Source: Cryptomeria japonica (lineage: Eukaryota > Streptophyta > Pinopsida > Cupressales > Cupressaceae). Taken from it: 64,000 nt of DNA. Position numbers and translations under genes: made by a program. This document shows positions 1 to 10,667 of the stretch, piece after piece. The stretch spans positions 106,467,796 through 106,531,795 of the forward strand of contig NC_081415.1 in assembly GCF_030272615.1 (NCBI RefSeq), in the 5' to 3' direction. The notes beneath the pieces are model-generated. The model was given only the letters and a program-made list of their open reading frames with translations. It had not been told where the DNA came from and made no database searches. Each line of letters begins with the position of its first letter. The first letter of the stretch is position 1.

Positions 1-265
1 AAAAGCTCTACATATATACGTGAAAAGATTACCATTGAATGGACCTGGTCCATATATTTTATAAAGTGATCTAGTTAATCTGCAATTGGATGTTGATAAC
101 CATTATCTAGTTATCTAGTTCCAGCATTTAGCCCGAAAGCTGTTTTATCAGTTAACTCTTTCATAAATATACAAACATTTTTTATGATTTTACGCAGGAA
201 TAGAGAAATGATCCAGTAGCCCGTCCTTTTCAGTGCACAGAGTATTTGTTCTTGGCACGGGCAGC
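1..265 (+). repeat. Duplicated BSP promoter-region segment (first copy)
   Basis: This stretch repeats at about 660-895 and 60390-60620. All three share the 'ccatatattttataaag' stretch, the 'gatgttgataaccattat' stretch and the 'cccgtccttttcagtg' stretch in the same order. The third copy lies just upstream of the BSP copy 2 transcription unit, so this is probably a duplicated 5' flank without a gene body. Bases 266-660 repeat the adjacent upstream part ('cgtgtcgatttgtttttcac' also occurs near 60045). Confidence 0.7.
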
Positions 266-659
266 TATCATCTCCTCCACAATTTTGTAACAAAATCAAA
301 TGTACAAATTGAAACGTGTCGATTTGTTTTTCACACTGGCAGCTATCATGTCCTCCACTATTTTGGATACATTAAATCTGTCAAAATCAAACGTACAAAT
401 TGAAACTAATGTGCACGAACTGACGTAAAAAGTGGTAGTGATCCTGAACTTGTGCAGGCTGTAATCAAAAGCATATGCGGATTGTAAGTAGAGTTTATTC
501 GATCTGAAAGGAGTATATGCCTTGTAATCAGTTTTCCATTCTGCATATAAATCATATGTCCAGGCTTAATCCAAATTTTGTTATAATTTTATATAATTAT
601 AGTTTTTCAATCAAATTCCTTCATTCATATTTTCTGAATCCACTACTATTTCAACATGA

Positions 660-953
660 AAGATTTTTTTTTGGAGAGAAAAGATCTGCATTTATGTGTG
701 ACAAGATTACCATTGAACGAACCTGGTCCATATATTTTATAAAGTGATCTAGTTAACCTGCAATTAGATGTTGATAACCATTATCTGTTAACTCTTTCAT
801 AAATATACATACATTTTTATGTTTTCATGCGAGGATGCGACGCAGGAATACAGAAATAATTGAATAGCCCGTCCTTTTCAGTGCACGGAGTCCTCGGCGT
901 GTTTCTGCAACATTATCTCTAAATGTGCCTTCTTTTTTTCCCACGTGCTACAG
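660..953 (+). promoter_or_regulatory. 5' flank of BSP copy 1, fused to intron 1 acceptor
   Basis: This matches 60370-60669 up to 'cccacgt' and then jumps directly to the 'ctacag' acceptor in front of exon 2. Against copy 2 about 485 bp are missing, including the TATA box, the start codon and all of exon 1. The segment therefore cannot drive a normal BSP transcript. Confidence 0.7.
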
Positions 954-2170
954 GTCGAAGGTTCCATGTGGGAATGTTTAGAGGGCGCAGCACAATTTTA
1001 GTCATGAGCGGAAGTGGATCGGTAAAGACCCACAAAGTCATTTAATGTGTCTCCTCTTCCTGCTGGTAATACTAATGATTAGATTATTATGACTATTGGT
1101 GTGATTGTGATTATTATGACTATTGGCCAGGTGAACGCAGCACAGACGACACAGCTGCTGCTCAGTCACTTTCGTGTGAAGGCCGTAATTCACTATGGAA
1201 GAGCGGCCAGCGCAAACCCTAAAAATATCCGTGTTGGTGACGTTGCTATTCCCAGTCAGTTCGCACGCAATGGCGTCTGGTACTGGCAGGTACTTAGTTA
1301 ATTACCCTTCCCCTAATTCTTATTTTCCTCTCTTTCACTGTCTTATAAAAAATAATTGGTATCAGATGACTCCACTTATCTTGTTTGATTTTGGGTGATA
1401 TCAGAACTTTCCCCCTCCCCGTGACAATAAAAGTTTCGATCGCCAGATTGCTAACTTTACATTTTCCGACTTCAATGTTAAAAAAAACGTTCTGAACTTT
1501 CTTCAGCGCGTATATTTGCAGCCAGAAACAGTTTATTCCAAGCCCGAGGAGGGAGTCTCCATGTTCTGGTTTAATGCAGATGACAAACTGTACGCCACCG
1601 CAGAGGAAATTGAGGTATCATCATTTAACACGGTAAACTAAATGTGAAAATTTACCCTACTTAAATTGGTATTAATGTTGCAATGGAATTTAATTGTGCA
1701 GCCTGTAGAATTACCGAGATGCGTGGGCAAATCTCTTACATGTCTGCCAAAACAGCCAAAGATTAAGAGGGTCGAGAGGGCAAGCAGTGCTGACATTTAT
1801 TTGAATAACCTGGCTTAGAGAAACTTCCTGCATAAGGAGTTGAATGTCGAATCCATTGACACTGCAACAGCAGCAATTGCGATGGTAGGATTGATTATAA
1901 GAGCTTTTAATATGTGCTTGCTCCTCATTAAGAATCGATTTTTTACTTTCCATGATTTTAATCCAGTGTGGTGTTGTGCAGGTGTGCGAGAGCGATAAGA
2001 AGGCCTTCCTTGCAATGAGATCGATAACCAATTATGCGGGCGGGCCTTCTTTTTAAAACGATGTAAGTGTGATCAAGGAGCTGTGGAGCTCCCATGCTAG
2101 CGTGGCAGTCGGCGCAATCTTCGATAAATTGGCACTAAGCGATTCTACCCTCCGCTTAGTTAACATGTGA
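954..2170 (+). pseudogene. Bark storage protein-like pseudogene, copy 1 (exons 2-6)
   Basis: Five exons can be read with GT/AG borders: 954-1021, 1131-1289, 1405-1614, 1702-1884 and 1982-2170. Their lengths (68, 159, 210, 183, 189) equal those of copy 2. The product belongs to the phosphorylase superfamily (PNP/MTA nucleosidase fold) of plant bark and vegetative storage proteins, which are usually secreted or vacuolar. Family landmarks are ILVMSG in exon 2, TTQLLLSHFRVKAVIHYG and VGDVAIPSQFA in exon 3, VYSKPEEGV in exon 4 and an ASVAVGAIFDKLA tail. It is broken: exon 1 with the signal peptide is deleted, there is a TAG at 1816-1818 in exon 5 and a TAA at 2054-2056 in exon 6. The usual GIAG loop reads GRAA. 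The family assignment is from memory of motifs and is fairly secure. Confidence 0.85.
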
Positions 2171-2389
2171 TGAATGCAATAAATAGTATGTATAGTTGTA
2201 ATGCGTATGTTTAGCAATAGCGGCTGCCTGATCTATATGCGCATCTCTAGTAAAAGTGGCTGCACCCTGGAATTTGACAGTCACCCCTACCTGTCATATG
2301 ATTTTTCAAGACTGTTTAGTTATTTCAATGTCTTTCATTTGACGTTTTAAGAAAAATATTAACTGTCAAAAAATATAAAATAGAAGCCT

Positions 2390-3450
2390 TTCTTTTGTCA
2401 TTTTTTTGTCTTTATGGATTGTTTGACTCATGGACATCTACATGAACACATATATGTGTCGCCCTAGTTTCTCGCGTATATGCAATTTCAAGGTGGTTGT
2501 TGGAGTGTTACACTTATTATTTGTAGTATATGTAATGTCTCTTGCAGTGCATATTGGGATTGTATTCTCTTATGAGTTGCTTATCTAGCTTTCTTAGGCC
2601 TCATTTTTTCTCTCTATTCACTAGACTTGTTTTATATAGCTTCTTGATCTCTGTTTTTGCAAACTTTATGTTTAAGACTCTACTTTCTCATTCTGCTAAA
2701 CTTCATCTACCATCACCATTGTTACAACTTTGTGTGCTTGAGGATTATATGCCTGTTCCTCACTCTAACAAGCTTCTACTTCTTTGGTGTTGAAGGGGAG
2801 TTATTTCCCTCTTCTTTGTTGCATCTTTTATTATCTCCATTAGCATATAATTTAATTATCTCTTTTATAATTTTTCTTATTATAGTTTTATCTATTATCT
2901 ATCTTGGCTATTTGGTGGAGGTGGAAACACCAAAATGATGGTTTGATTGTGGAAGACCTCTAAAACACAACCCCAAATTTTCATCCTATCATCTTATGTG
3001 TAGATTATTGGAAAAGAGTCATATTTGTTAGAGACTTCATTCATGGACCCATTTTAATCATCTTCACCCTCTCTCTTGTCTTTTCACTTCTTATTTGCAA
3101 ATAGCATAGTTTCTATTATTCATCACTTACACTCAAAATGCAAATTAAAATTAGTGTAATTTCCATTATATAATGTTTTCTATAGAACCCCATACTCTAT
3201 CCATATAGGAGATTAGTGCCCATGTTGTCATCCATGACCTAAACATGCATCCTTGGGAAAATAGTTAGCATAGGTCACCAAAAGATGTTTATGACTTGTA
3301 CTATCAAATTTTATGGTTTAAACTTAATTATCTATTGGCACTTGACAACTACCATGTTTTGTGCTTATCTTAAGTGCAAAGGTAGATTGAGTGAGTCCTC
3401 GAGAGGTAAGTAAAGGCCTCTTGAAGTCGTTTTCTTTTTCTTTCTCCACA
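2390..3450 (+). repeat. Decayed LTR-like repeat ending at a primer-binding site
   Basis: Matching sequence occurs at 53285-53790 and 63160-64000. Its 'ggtggaggtggaaa' stretch resembles the LTR of the inner element ('cgtggaggtggaaatcacc' near 16153). It ends in 'ctccaca' followed by 'ttttggtaaacttcatgtga', the same arrangement as LTR end plus primer-binding site at 16811-16843. The left edge is not resolved; sequence shared with copy 2 starts near 2400. I read it as the 5' LTR of an old element. Confidence 0.6.
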
Positions 3451-5096
3451 TTTTGGTAAACTTCATGTGAATGCCTGTCTTTTCTTTACATAATTTCAAA
3501 ACACCTTAATGATTTTCTTAAACAAATATTTCATTACTTGTGTTAGGCTCCTCAATTGTACTCTTTCAAAGATGTTGAAGTATTTTAGGGCTTCTCTATG
3601 AGTTTTATAACCTAGACTGACTCTAGGGTTGTGAGGAGAACTTCTAGACTAAGTATCCCTTTAAATTGGTATAGTTCTACTCAACTTGGCTTAATGTTCT
3701 TGGCTATAGTGGATCTGAATGACCCTTTTTCTTCTCATCCCATTAAGAATGTTATTACATGGTCTCTTCTATATCAAGCTCGCAACCAAACTCTCAAAAC
3801 AATACCTTAATGAACACCCATCTACCATTTCCTCCTACTATTTATCATGAGTCTTCTCTTACAGTTTTGTTTGACCAGGTTCATGTTTTAGAGGATAACC
3901 TAAGGTACTTCAAAGGGTTCCCAAATCGAGAGAAGGTCCTGCCCCAAGCTAGCTTTGTGGTAAATAGTTTGAGAGATATGCTTATCTTGAACATTAAGAG
4001 ATTGGAGGTGTTAAGGGATCTATCGATCGTGCAATATCATGTAACACTTGTTAAGGCTAGCACCTAAGATGGTCAATTTGATACCATTGACATACAATTA
4101 TTGTTCATATCCCTAGAGTGTCAACCTAGATGGCAGATAGTGGACCTACTATTGATCCATTTACTAGTGGGACTATGCATATTATCAATGTTTCTTATAT
4201 TTTCTTGGGATATATACTTAATTTGTTTTGTTAAAACCATTTTGTAGATCCCTTAAGGGAACTACTCTAGAACGGTATAGTTCATTACTTAATTATTTGA
4301 TCAAATCATTTGACAACTTATGGATTACTTTCGTACATAGTTTCAGGCAAATATTGGAAGTGGGTTCATTATACGAAGAAACCTAATGAGATGATTACAA
4401 ATGTTATCTCTTGTTATAAATCAATATCTACAAAGATTTCCTTTTTCTTAATAGATAATGATTTATAAAGAATATTTAGTAGAAATTTGCAACCGATACT
4501 CAGGGGAAACTTTCCTCTTAACCATTATTTGAAACTTAATAATCTTTTCTTAAAACTCACTGACTATTAGTATACACTAATTTAGTTTGGCGAATCTTCT
4601 TTGAACTCTTGTGCTAATGCCTTTGGGAGTGTGTCTTCTTCGAGAGCACCCAAAAAGATCAAGGTTGTGGTAAATGTCGTAACTCTGCCACAAGCAACTT
4701 GGAGATCTATGTAGTAACCATAGTGGAATCAGGTCTTTACCAAATTATTTGATTCTTATCTGAGTATATTGTAAAAATTTCTAAAGAATAATCTTGCGAC
4801 CCTTCCAAAAATTATACCACTACTCAACAACAGAAAATAACCTCAGTGATATGATGGTTCCAAATTCTCCCAATATCACCTTCTACTTAGACACGACATC
4901 AAGCATTATATATTCATCTTAGACATATAATCCAAGATCATATAGATAGTAGTGTTATCCTAGTTGATGATTGAAAATAGAAATCTAAAAAGTTTGTTGA
5001 CAAGACCAATGGTGAGCTCCATATCTACACCAATCCTTTCTTGCCCCATTCACCAAACTTCATCTCTACATCATCAGACCCTACATCAAGTGCTAG
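3451..5096 (+). other. Internal region of decayed LTR element, no recognisable gene
   Basis: The first bases (3454-3473) are primer-binding-site-like. Behind them is about 1.6 kb with only short open stretches, the longest near 3759-4067 (102 codons, no recognised domain). No gag, protease or polymerase motif was seen, so this is either very degraded or the leader of a truncated element. Confidence 0.4.
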
Positions 5097-5450
5097 CCTG
5101 TATGTTAACATGTGCCAAATGCAATAAATAGGAAGATAGGATGTATATTCATCATGCATATATTTAGTAATAGCCATAGTCTGATCTATATATGTGTGTT
5201 TAGTGACAGTGGCTGCACCATCTATGGATGAGTGCATTTAACTATTGCTTTAGTTTCAAATTCAAACCCACTACCTACTATTTGTATGTTCACAATCAAA
5301 GGTTTCTTTTATCTAAATAAATGGATCATTATATATTAAAATAAGTGTATCTGATATCTGATTTTTTAGATTTGGTCAATTCTAATTTGAGAGAATCCTT
5401 GACAATAGCAAATATTAATCTAAGAAAACTTTATTTTATTATTACTAGCA
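5097..5450 (+). repeat. Third BSP fragment: 3' flank only
   Basis: It starts at 'gttaacatgtg', equivalent to the end of BSP exon 6, and follows the 3' flank of copy 2 (62366-62700) through the AATAAA-like 'gcaataaatag' and 'tttatctaaataaa' to 'gagaaaactt'. Copy 1 loses this flank after about 2270, so this piece overlaps copy 1 by roughly 110 bp and is a separate duplicate. Confidence 0.65.
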
Positions 5451-7984
5451 ATTGCACCTTGGCGTGCAGTGGACACATTAAAGAGGGGTGAAATGTCAAT
5501 TAAGAAAAAAAATTGCTCTATTTTTTGCATACATTTGTGTAGTACATGAACCTAATTAGTAGGTCATTTAGGAAATGACATTTTTGTGCAACAGGGGTGT
5601 CAATGAAGAAGTGATTTCTTACCTGTCTCCAAAAATCAAACTTCAGAATATATGCATTCTTCAAATGTATCAACACCCAAATGGAAAGCTAAAACGAAAG
5701 CAAGAAATTAAAGCCAAAAAGTCTTTTCATTCAAAAAACCATTTCAAACTGAAAAGCTAGCTTGAGATGATGAAAATCAACCTTCCTTTGATGCCACCAG
5801 CCTTTGAAAATACCCTATTACAATTTATCCATTGGATGTCTTGAATAATTCTTTGAAGACCCTATCATGTGTAACAATAATCATTTTGAAAGCACAAGAT
5901 TTTTTTTATATATGCATATGACTTAACATAGACATGAGATGATCGCAAAGTACTATGATCCAAAACACACAAAACCTTCAAAGCGATGTGAATCCACATT
6001 TGCAATATCAAAACGTGCTCATGTTTCACATAATTATCCTCCTTTGTCATTTACCTTCAATGGTGGTAATCTCTGAGTCTATACCATGTGAGATACATAA
6101 ATTTCACGTGCTTGAGTTACTATAATTTGTCATACAATTTTTTACATGTTTTACTATGTCTGTATAAAGTTCCCAGACGACAGCCAAGTTCCACAATAAC
6201 AATTTCACACAATATGTGGCTAAGGAGTTAAGTGATGACTGTTTTTGTTCATTTAGTTTTAGATGGACGAAGGAAAATAAGTAACCCTACAGTTGCAGCT
6301 TCAATCTTTTCACTTTAGATGAAAAGTACATTTAAAAATATAGAGGGTTTAGAGTTGGATGGTTTAAATCACATACATTAAGCTTTGACTTTTAGACTTA
6401 AAAGTGTTAAACATTCAGAATTGACTAACATTTTCTAGACTTAATATGTTGCTTAGTATGTAAGATTTAAGATTGACCGTTTAGAGCTACTTGATTCTTG
6501 AACAACTTTTGTGACGTTTTAAATGAAAAATAAATTTAGTTGTAGGTTAAAATTTGTTTTCAGGCGTGAGTGCGTCGAACTTTGACTGTGGACAATTGTT
6601 CTCAGATGTCTGGACCGTTTCCATGATTTTTAAAAACAAAAATTGTTTGCACATGTGCCTGAGCCATTATGGGAGCTTTTGTGAGGCATTGACACACATC
6701 ATTGCATGTGGTGGCATGCAATTAAGATGTAGAATAAGGGAAAATTGATTTGTTTTTCAGATGATATGTATATACATATTTACTTGGCAAATTGCCCTGG
6801 ATAGCGCTGTGATGGGGAATTAAAGGTTACAAGATATGTACTTAATGGATTTTTTGAAGAGGTATTAGAAACTTTCATATGAAAGAAATTGATAGGTGAA
6901 AAGCCGAATTGCCTAATTCAAATTCTTCCTTCAGCATTAAGGATTATCCATGAGCAGGCGAGTAAAAGGTTGGGCGATAAGGACATTGAAATCTGGTTGA
7001 CCTAATATGCCTATGCAGTTTCGAAATTAATTTACAGATCCCAACTCTTAAAACCAAATTTTTGAAATGAAAACACGACCAAACGAACCAGTCAGCTTTC
7101 ACTTTGTATCATATAAAACGGAAATCAGAGTTTTTGATGATTATATGATATGCAATAGTGGTGCAAACAAAACATAAATGCGTTTGAATTGCGTTGACAG
7201 GTTAACCATCCACAGTCGTGAGTCTACACTACTGTTCTCTTTTGGCTGTGTTGATCAGATGCACAAAGACGAAACTGAAAACCCAGGGATGTATTGCAAA
7301 ATAATTTGACAACGACGTAAATTTATTTGACTATTTTTTATAAAAGAAAAAGTAATATCAAGATTGCAATAAATGAAATAGAGATTGATATGGGAAACAA
7401 GAGTCATTTTTCTTATAGATTTTAATCGCTTCCAAGAATGTAATTGTCTACTCTCCCTACATTTTAATCTTTTCTTCTTTGGGTGCTCAAATACCATGTG
7501 AAGATTGGGTATCGGCGAGTGAATGTGCTCCTTTATCCCGTTCCCTCTCCCCGTTCCGTAGCCGTGCCTCGGGCAGCCATCATGAAGATCTACTTAAAGC
7601 TTGCTAGTAATGGCCATGAAAATGGGGAGAGTGGGATAGACAAAGGCCATCTCCTCTCCCATCTGATGTCTTTCTTCCCACCTTCACACTAACTACCACC
7701 TCTCACTTATACAAAGTGGCGGAATAATCTTTCACACTAATGTTTACATTCCCCATTCTTCTCAAGTGCGTGTGAAAAAGAGAGAAACTCATAATTAAAC
7801 TAAACTTTCTACTCAACTTCCACCACGTAGTTAAAATTAGCTTCCCACTCTTCCATATGAAATACTTACCAAAAATGTAGGAATGCTTATAATTGACATC
7901 CACAATCATGACTTAATAATCATTGACATAAAAATAAATAAATACATAAATCAATCAAGGTATTTTTTTTTAATAAATAAAAAA
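5451..7984. other. Intergenic sequence without recognised features
   Basis: AT-rich sequence with only short open frames on both strands and no codon pattern, domain or repeat boundary that I recognise. A locally GC-richer patch at about 7500-7690 has a 69-codon open frame with no recognisable domain; I do not call it a gene. Confidence 0.4.
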
Positions 7985-8775
7985 AATTAGCAGGTTGTGA
8001 CACTTGTTGGGTTAAGAAGTTTTCATTTTGGAGGAGATTTGTGGACCTTGTGTTCTGGCCTCTAAGTGGTTAGGGCCAACTTCTACTATTTTTTTTGGAT
8101 TAGATTTTTTCACTATCATTACTTTTGTTTTTACTCTTGTTGCTCTTATAGAGGCAAGGACTCGTCTAAGTAAAACTTATCTTGAGGTTGTGAGGTTTTT
8201 ATGGTTGGTAGATTTATTGAATATCTTTTTCACTAAAATGTGGAGCTACTACAAGGGATTTTTTCCTACGCTTTCTCTTCTCTTACCCCATGTCACTCCT
8301 ATTAAGATGGGGAACACTATGGTGGGCTAGGTTGTGTTGTTATTGGGGGAGGAGATAGAAGTTCTACAAGGGGGTTGTTGCCTCTTATGGGTGATCTTGA
8401 TGGGCTTTTGTTTGGTTGTAAGGGGGTTTTTACTACTGTTATTTCTATCTATTTTCCTTTCTCTCATATTGAGGTGGAGATTAAGAAAAACATTGAGAAT
8501 TTATCAGTATCATATTCGATGATTATGGGAGCTTTTTAAAACCTATTGTTAAGGTTATGGGATCCTTGCAAAACCCTTTCATAATGAGTTATTGAGTGAT
8601 CTAGGTTGATGACTTAGACCTTTTGTTGTAACGATTGGATCTTTGATGCTTAGTTTCTTTTGATTGCTTATTGGCTACTATTTGTTTGTGTAGTATCTTT
8701 TTGCAGTGTTCTATAAGTCAATTTTGTATATGGTTTTTGGTCCCTTCAAAACTTGTGTACCCCTTTAATAAAAAG
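7985..8775 (+). mobile_element. LINE 3'-end remnant
   Basis: T/G-rich untranslated-type sequence ending 'tttggtcccttcaaaacttg...cccctttaataaaaag', typical of the 3' end of plant L1 LINEs. The Tat retrotransposon inserted in its terminal A-rich run; AAAAG at 8771-8775 is that element's target duplication. No polymerase motif is left. Confidence 0.45.
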
Positions 8776-10251
8776 TGATGCTCTACAAAATGGAAGGATT
8801 AGTAAAAACCTGTTTTGATAGCTAAACACATACAAGGAAACACAAGAGACAAGAGTTAAGCATTAATGTTAGCAAATCAAAGATTAAATACTATCTTAAG
8901 CAAGCATATCAAGAAAGACACTACTAAACAAATCGAAAGCTTAAGGAGTCTACAAAAAGTAACTAAACATTTCCATATACTCTCTACCATGCTGGTAGCT
9001 TCTCCTTCCTTGTTCCTCTCCTCTCCAAGTTCCAAATTAGTGTAGCTCTCAACAACTTTTTGCACTATGGATGTCTTATGGAGGTTCAAGATTGACAAAT
9101 GATTAATCTAAATGCTATGCAAGTGTAATCAAACTAATTAGATGCTATGAAATGAGAATGATTAATTTTAGACCAAAATGACAATGTATTTAGTGATTTA
9201 TGCTAAATGCTCTTCTCTAAAATTCAGTATAATGTAAATGCATACAAGTTTTTAGGATCTGGATTATGAAGAAATGAGCTCTATTTATAGGAAAAATGGA
9301 GCAATGGATGGTTGAGATTGAGTAATTTCAACAAGGGTCAGGATATTCAATCCATGTGAGGGCTTTCAACCCAATCTCAGAATGACAAATGTCAACATGA
9401 GATGGGTTGAGAGGAGATGGAAGAAGCATTAAATGCTTGATATGACCTGAGAGTTAACTTGGGAGTTAAGGTTAAGGTTGGGTTGAGTGAATAAATTCAT
9501 TATCCAAAGAATAATGCTTTTATCCAATGGATAAACTCTTGTGCAAGAGTTAGTGAGGATAACCATGGTCAAAGAAATAAATGCTTGAGGAGCTTGAGGA
9601 GCCACATGGGTTACATGAAGGTTGAGTTAGGGGTCAAAGTCTCTAACCATGGGTGCAAGTGGATTTAACCATTAATGGTCATGTAAGAGCCATAAGTGGT
9701 TTGGAAGACTTTAGAGGTTAAATTGTTGAACACACAAAGCAATTAATGCTTTTCAAAGACTTTGGAGTCTTTGAGAAGTGACTCCAAGTTGCTTAGAAAT
9801 GTGACAATATTTAGGGGATGGATTAGGCTAATTAGGAAGGGGTTAGAAGAATCTAGAAGGGGGTTAGGATTGTAAGTGGGTTTGGTGGGTGAGAGAAAAT
9901 AGGTTTTTATTAAAATAAAATTCATTTATTTCAATAAATAGGTGCAAATTGCATTTTTAGGAGAATGCAAGTGGGGGTTATTTTAATGATTGAAATAAAT
10001 GTTTTATTTAATTTATTTAAAAGAGGAAAGGGGGATTAAATTGAATAAATAGGATTTATTCATTTAATTGATTTTGAAATTGGTTTAATGAACTAATTAA
10101 AATAAATTGAATAATTTATTTAATTAATAGGAGAATGTTTTGAAGATGAATTAATTAAATGTTAATTTAATTAACTGATGGCTAGTGGGTTTTTAATCAA
10201 ATAAATATCAAATATTCATTTAATTAAAATGGACAAATTTATGTGACTACA
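8776..10251 (-). repeat. 3' LTR of the Tat element
   Basis: It pairs with 36734-38207 along its full length. A TATAAATAG box lies on the minus strand at 9281-9289. A polypurine tract abuts the inner edge. Confidence 0.93.
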
Positions 10252-10264
10252 TTTGCCCCTCTTT
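10252..10264 (-). promoter_or_regulatory. Polypurine tract of the Tat element
   Basis: On the minus strand it reads AAAGAGGGGCAAA directly before the 3' LTR start TGTAGTC. This is the expected plus-strand primer and fixes the element's direction. Confidence 0.85.
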
Positions 10265-10667
10265 AAGACGGTGCGGTTTATCGCGTCATTTCAAAGAAAG
10301 AAAAATAGGTGTGAATAAATATGCCCCATAAAATGTTAATTTAGTGGGTGGTATGCCCCCTTGAGAGATGGGCCGAATTTTTTTGAAAAATCGGGCGATT
10401 TCTAAAAAAAGAATGAAAATTGGCGGGGTGATAGAAGAGAAGATTTTAGTAATACTGGTGAAAAAATAGAAGAAATCGGGGATAAAATGAAGAAATGGGA
10501 GGCTCGGGAAGTTCACGGGGACTACGATGGTGAGCGGGGTAAAATTAGGGTTACGGTGAAGGCTATATATGGGGAGGAAGGGGTGAAAATAGGCTCATTT
10601 ACATTCATCTCCATAGTGAATTTTGAGTTCTGATAGTGACTTTTTGAAAGAGAAAGCAGCAGTCAGG

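Noticed and set aside
8028-8522. Two hydrophobic open frames that could look like membrane proteins
   Set aside because: The T-rich LINE 3' remnant gives Phe/Leu/Val codons by composition; no conserved motif and no proper start context.
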